Virus record (IMG/VR): IMGVR_UViG_3300031551_000009
Coordinates: 1-20,548 of that record
From: a virus
Length of the DNA: 20,548 bases
Strand: one strand, 5' to 3'
Below the pieces are notes generated by a model that saw only the letters and a program-made list of their open reading frames with translations, was not told where the DNA came from and ran no database searches. This document shows positions 18,642 to 20,548 of the stretch, one piece after another; positions within the stretch are counted from its first letter, which is position 1; each line of letters starts with the position of its first letter. A program made the position numbers and the translations under genes.

Positions 18642-19541
18642 ATGAAACAGAAGAAACGAAGTAATTCCAAAAAAGTCACCGAAGTTCCGATCAATAATCT
18701 CGTTGTCATTTCTGACACACATTGTGGCTGTCAGTTCGGTTTATGTCCACCTAATAAAGTTCGGCTTGATGGCGGTGGCTACTATTCCCCGAACCGATGG
18801 CAGCGTGAAATCTGGGATTATTGGCGATTCTTCTGGGATAAATGGATTGCGGATAGGGAAGTTCTGCACGATGAGCCTTTCGCGGTGGTATTCAATGGTG
18901 ACGCGATTGACGGCGTTCACCATGGGGCTACAACTCAAATATCGCAGAATATCGCTGACCAAGTTAATGTTGCACAGCAAATTCTTGAGCCTGTTGTCGA
19001 AAAGTGTCAAGGGCGTTTTTATTTCATACGAGGTACTGAATCCCACACAGGCAAGTCCGGTGAGTACGAGGAAATGCTGGCTAAGCGTCTTGGTGCGGTT
19101 CCCAACGAGGACGGGAAGTATTCGCGTGGTGAAATTTATATCAGGCTGAATTACGGGCTGATTCATTTGACGCATCACATCGGGACTACGGGTTCGCTGG
19201 CGTATGAGTCAAGCGCTGTCTTAAAGGAAATTGAGCAGATTCTGTCGGACTCTGGAAGATGGGGTTTGGAGGTGCCCGATGCTATCATACGTTCGCACAG
19301 GCATCGCAATATTGAAGTGCGTTTGAGGTTTAAGAAGGACAATCGTTTCGGGTTTATCAGTGGTGCCGTGACGGCGGCCTGGCAGGCGCGTACACCTTTT
19401 GTATACAGGACGACTTCAAGATACACATCCCCTCATGTTGGGGGGACTCTTGTCCGAAGTGGAGATCAAGATGTGTACACCCGTCACTGCATTTGGAACT
19501 TGCAGAGACCTAAGGTTCAGGAAATTGAAAAAATAAAATGA
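18642..19541 (+). CDS. Calcineurin-like metallophosphoesterase
   Basis: This encodes 299 residues from ATG 18642, with GAGGAG 7 bases upstream. A 5-codon ORF (18628-18645) overlaps the start. Metal-binding motifs in order: SDTHCG (Asp25, His27), FNGDAIDG (the GD motif), RGTESHTG (in place of the classical GN[HE]), a HLTHHIG His pair, and RSHRHR (in place of GHTH). This is the metallophosphoesterase set, binding two divalent metals. Such enzymes hydrolyse phosphomonoesters, diesters or nucleic acids. Phage versions occur near structural or replication genes, but the substrate is unknown. The codon use is more GC-rich than that of the preceding methyltransferase. It lies first in its own promoted unit, between two NNGGT tracts. 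Confidence 0.82.
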   Translation: MKQKKRSNSKKVTEVPINNLVVISDTHCGCQFGLCPPNKVRLDGGGYYSPNRWQREIWDYWRFFWDKWIADREVLHDEPFAVVFNGDAIDGVHHGATTQISQNIADQVNVAQQILEPVVEKCQGRFYFIRGTESHTGKSGEYEEMLAKRLGAVPNEDGKYSRGEIYIRLNYGLIHLTHHIGTTGSLAYESSAVLKEIEQILSDSGRWGLEVPDAIIRSHRHRNIEVRLRFKKDNRFGFISGAVTAAWQARTPFVYRTTSRYTSPHVGGTLVRSGDQDVYTRHCIWNLQRPKVQEIEKIK

Positions 19542-19545
19542 TTTT

Positions 19546-19598
19546 GGTCTGGTGTGGTCAGGTGGGGTGCGGTCTGGTATGGTAAGGTAAGGTAAGGT
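19546..19598 (+). repeat. NNGGT pentanucleotide tract 2
   Basis: Eleven GGT units in perfect 5-base register start 5 bases after the metallophosphoesterase stop. Spacers vary first (CT, GT, CA, GG, GC, CT, AT) and then are AA three times. The last AAGG (19594-19597) stands 6 bases before ATG 19604 and is the only candidate ribosome-binding site for that gene. Confidence 0.93.
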
Positions 19599-19603
19599 TT
19601 TTT

Positions 19604-19939
19604 ATGTTGACACAAAAGAAAATCGAAGAAATGTGGGAGGAAGTTGGTAGACCAGCGCCGGAGAGCGAACTTTGTGATAATGTCAGCCGGTGCTTTGATG
19701 CCAGCTTCACAATGGACGATATTATGAGAGGTGATTTTTTAGTGCCCCCTTTCGATGCCAAGAAATTTGCAAAGGAGGAGTTAGCAAAGGCTAAAAAAGA
19801 AAAAGCTTTAGAACATCGAAAACTTGTCGTGAATTCAGAGCGTAAGTTGCCTAATTTTCAGAGATGGAAAGAAGAAGATAAATCGCAAAAGTCTAAAGGC
19901 GCATTAAAACCAAAAAAGGAATGGTTTAAGAAAAAATAA
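19604..19939 (+). CDS. 111-residue basic hypothetical protein
   Basis: The ATG at 19604 follows the final AAGG of the NNGGT tract at a 6-base spacing. The N-terminal half is acidic to neutral and helical (KKIEEMWEEVGRPAPESEL, then FTMDDIMRGDFLVPPFD). The C-terminal half is very Lys-rich and charged, ending WFKKK, and is likely disordered or nucleic-acid binding. There are two Cys and no metal motif, signal or membrane segment. It lies between two NNGGT tracts in the metallophosphoesterase unit. No family is recognised. Confidence 0.65.
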   Translation: MLTQKKIEEMWEEVGRPAPESELCDNVSRCFDASFTMDDIMRGDFLVPPFDAKKFAKEELAKAKKEKALEHRKLVVNSERKLPNFQRWKEEDKSQKSKGALKPKKEWFKKK

Positions 19940-19942
19940 TGA

Positions 19943-19995
19943 GGTGTGGTAAGGTATGGTGCGGTAGGGTTTGGTAAGGTAAGGTAAGGTAAGGT
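19943..19995 (+). repeat. NNGGT pentanucleotide tract 3
   Basis: Eleven GGT units in perfect 5-base register start 3 bases after the preceding stop. Spacers vary first (GT, AA, AT, GC, AG, TT) and end in four successive AA. It is followed by TTTTTATT and a separate GAAAGGG ribosome-binding site for the next gene. Confidence 0.93.
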
Positions 19996-20016
19996 TTTTA
20001 TTGAAAGGGTTATAGA

Positions 20017-20548
20017 ATGTTTACTTTAATGTGTGAATTGGAAGGTACGAGTCCTTTGAGTTTCTCCCGTCCCGTGGCGGAACCGAAGAAACGTGGCGAG
20101 CTGCCTGCGGACTGGGAAAATCGTTGCTGGAAACAACGTCTTCACAGCAAGAAAGATCAGTTGTTTATACCCGCAATGGCCTTTAAGCTGGCTTTGGAGA
20201 ATGCTGCGGCAGGTGTTAGGATTCCTGGTGGGGGTAGTGCCACCTATTCCAAGGTGATGCGTAGCGGCGTGATGATTTTTGAGGATGTATTGCTTGATGC
20301 AGAGGAAAACGATGTTGTTTGTGAGGAGCTATTCGTTCCCTCTGACGGAAAGCGGGGTGGTGGCAAGCGAGTTCTCAAGAAATTTCCGACACTTGAAAAG
20401 ACGTGGATGGGTATGCTGGAAATCGAATGCATTCATCCGAAACTGAATAAGGAAGTGCTTATTCGCTTTTTGGAAGATGCTGGTCGTTTTGTTGGGCTGC
20501 TGCGGTGGAGACCCCAAAACGGTGGCTTATATGGTCGTTTCAGGGTTA
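20017..20548 (+). CDS. Unrecognised phage protein (3' end outside window)
   Basis: The ATG at 20017 has GAAAGGG (20003-20009) at normal spacing. The frame stays open to the window edge, giving 177 residues. The visible part is soluble and mixed alpha/beta. It has an FIPAMAFKLALENAA helix, a VRIPGGGSATYSKVM loop, a GKRGGGKRVLKKFPTLEKTWM segment and, near the edge, FLEDAGRFVGLLRWRPQNGGLYGRFRV. The last block looks complete and conserved, so the gene may end soon after. I have an impression of having seen similar GKFIG..RPQNGG..GRF ends in other phage proteins of unknown function but cannot name the family. It is the third gene of the unit separated by NNGGT tracts. Confidence 0.65.
   Translation, partial: MFTLMCELEGTSPLSFSRPVAEPKKRGELPADWENRCWKQRLHSKKDQLFIPAMAFKLALENAAAGVRIPGGGSATYSKVMRSGVMIFEDVLLDAEENDVVCEELFVPSDGKRGGGKRVLKKFPTLEKTWMGMLEIECIHPKLNKEVLIRFLEDAGRFVGLLRWRPQNGGLYGRFRV

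Noticed and set aside
18703-19149. Long alternative ORFs on both strands within the metallophosphoesterase gene
   Set aside because: The metal-binding motifs are all in the chosen frame; the others lack ribosome-binding sites and recognisable motifs.
18556-19995. CRISPR array or minisatellite coding repeat
   Set aside because: The units are 5 bases with no spacers of CRISPR size, the three tracts are separated by genes, and stops occur in the frames.

Overview
The window is part of a tailed-phage genome (class Caudoviricetes, or a prophage of one). Every gene I can support is on the + strand, most genes are short, and neighbours touch or overlap through ATGA or TAATG junctions. The ribosome-binding sites are AAGGAG-like, so the host is a bacterium. 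A lipobox protein in what looks like the lysis region favours a Gram-negative host. I see no integrase, repressor, tRNA or insertion sequence.

Layout. 1-1200: the end of the virion/lysis region, with a structural gene tail, a small beta-rich virion-type protein, a holin-like membrane protein and a spanin-like lipoprotein, closed by a probable terminator. 1290-3450: a promoter followed by very small genes (several single-helix membrane peptides), a sigma-70 region-2-like protein and a frameshifted pentapeptide-repeat gene. 3442-9070: an SNF2-type helicase, a zinc-ribbon protein, a primase (zinc finger plus TOPRIM), a winged-helix protein, an MT-A70 adenine methyltransferase and a DnaB-type helicase. 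9085-10339: two promoters, two small genes and a winged-helix-tailed basic protein. 10339-18508: a radical SAM enzyme, a sliding-clamp-like protein, a DNA methyltransferase, a uracil-DNA-glycosylase/3'-5' exonuclease fusion, a MazG-type pyrophosphohydrolase, a chimeric remnant gene, a small conserved-looking ORF, a family A DNA polymerase, a DUF2493/SLOG-type protein, a clamp loader and a second DNA methyltransferase. 18525-20548: a separately promoted unit with a metallophosphoesterase, a small basic protein and the start of an unrecognised gene, with unusual NNGGT pentanucleotide tracts before each.

Together the genes give an almost self-sufficient replisome: primase, replicative helicase, polymerase with its proofreading domain on a separate polypeptide, clamp and clamp loader. 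Around it are nucleotide-pool, uracil-repair and DNA-modification functions. The strongest unusual signals are (1) three NNGGT pentanucleotide tracts in consecutive leaders; (2) a duplicated exonuclease-end/polymerase-start joint that carries two different cargo genes and fuses at a 7-bp microhomology; (3) an in-frame 33-bp internal duplication in the DUF2493-type gene; (4) a one-base frameshift in a pentapeptide-repeat gene whose DNA repeat stays open in another frame; and (5) a recurring GATAATATNAT promoter-like motif. All functional names rest on motif recognition by eye; no database search was possible.
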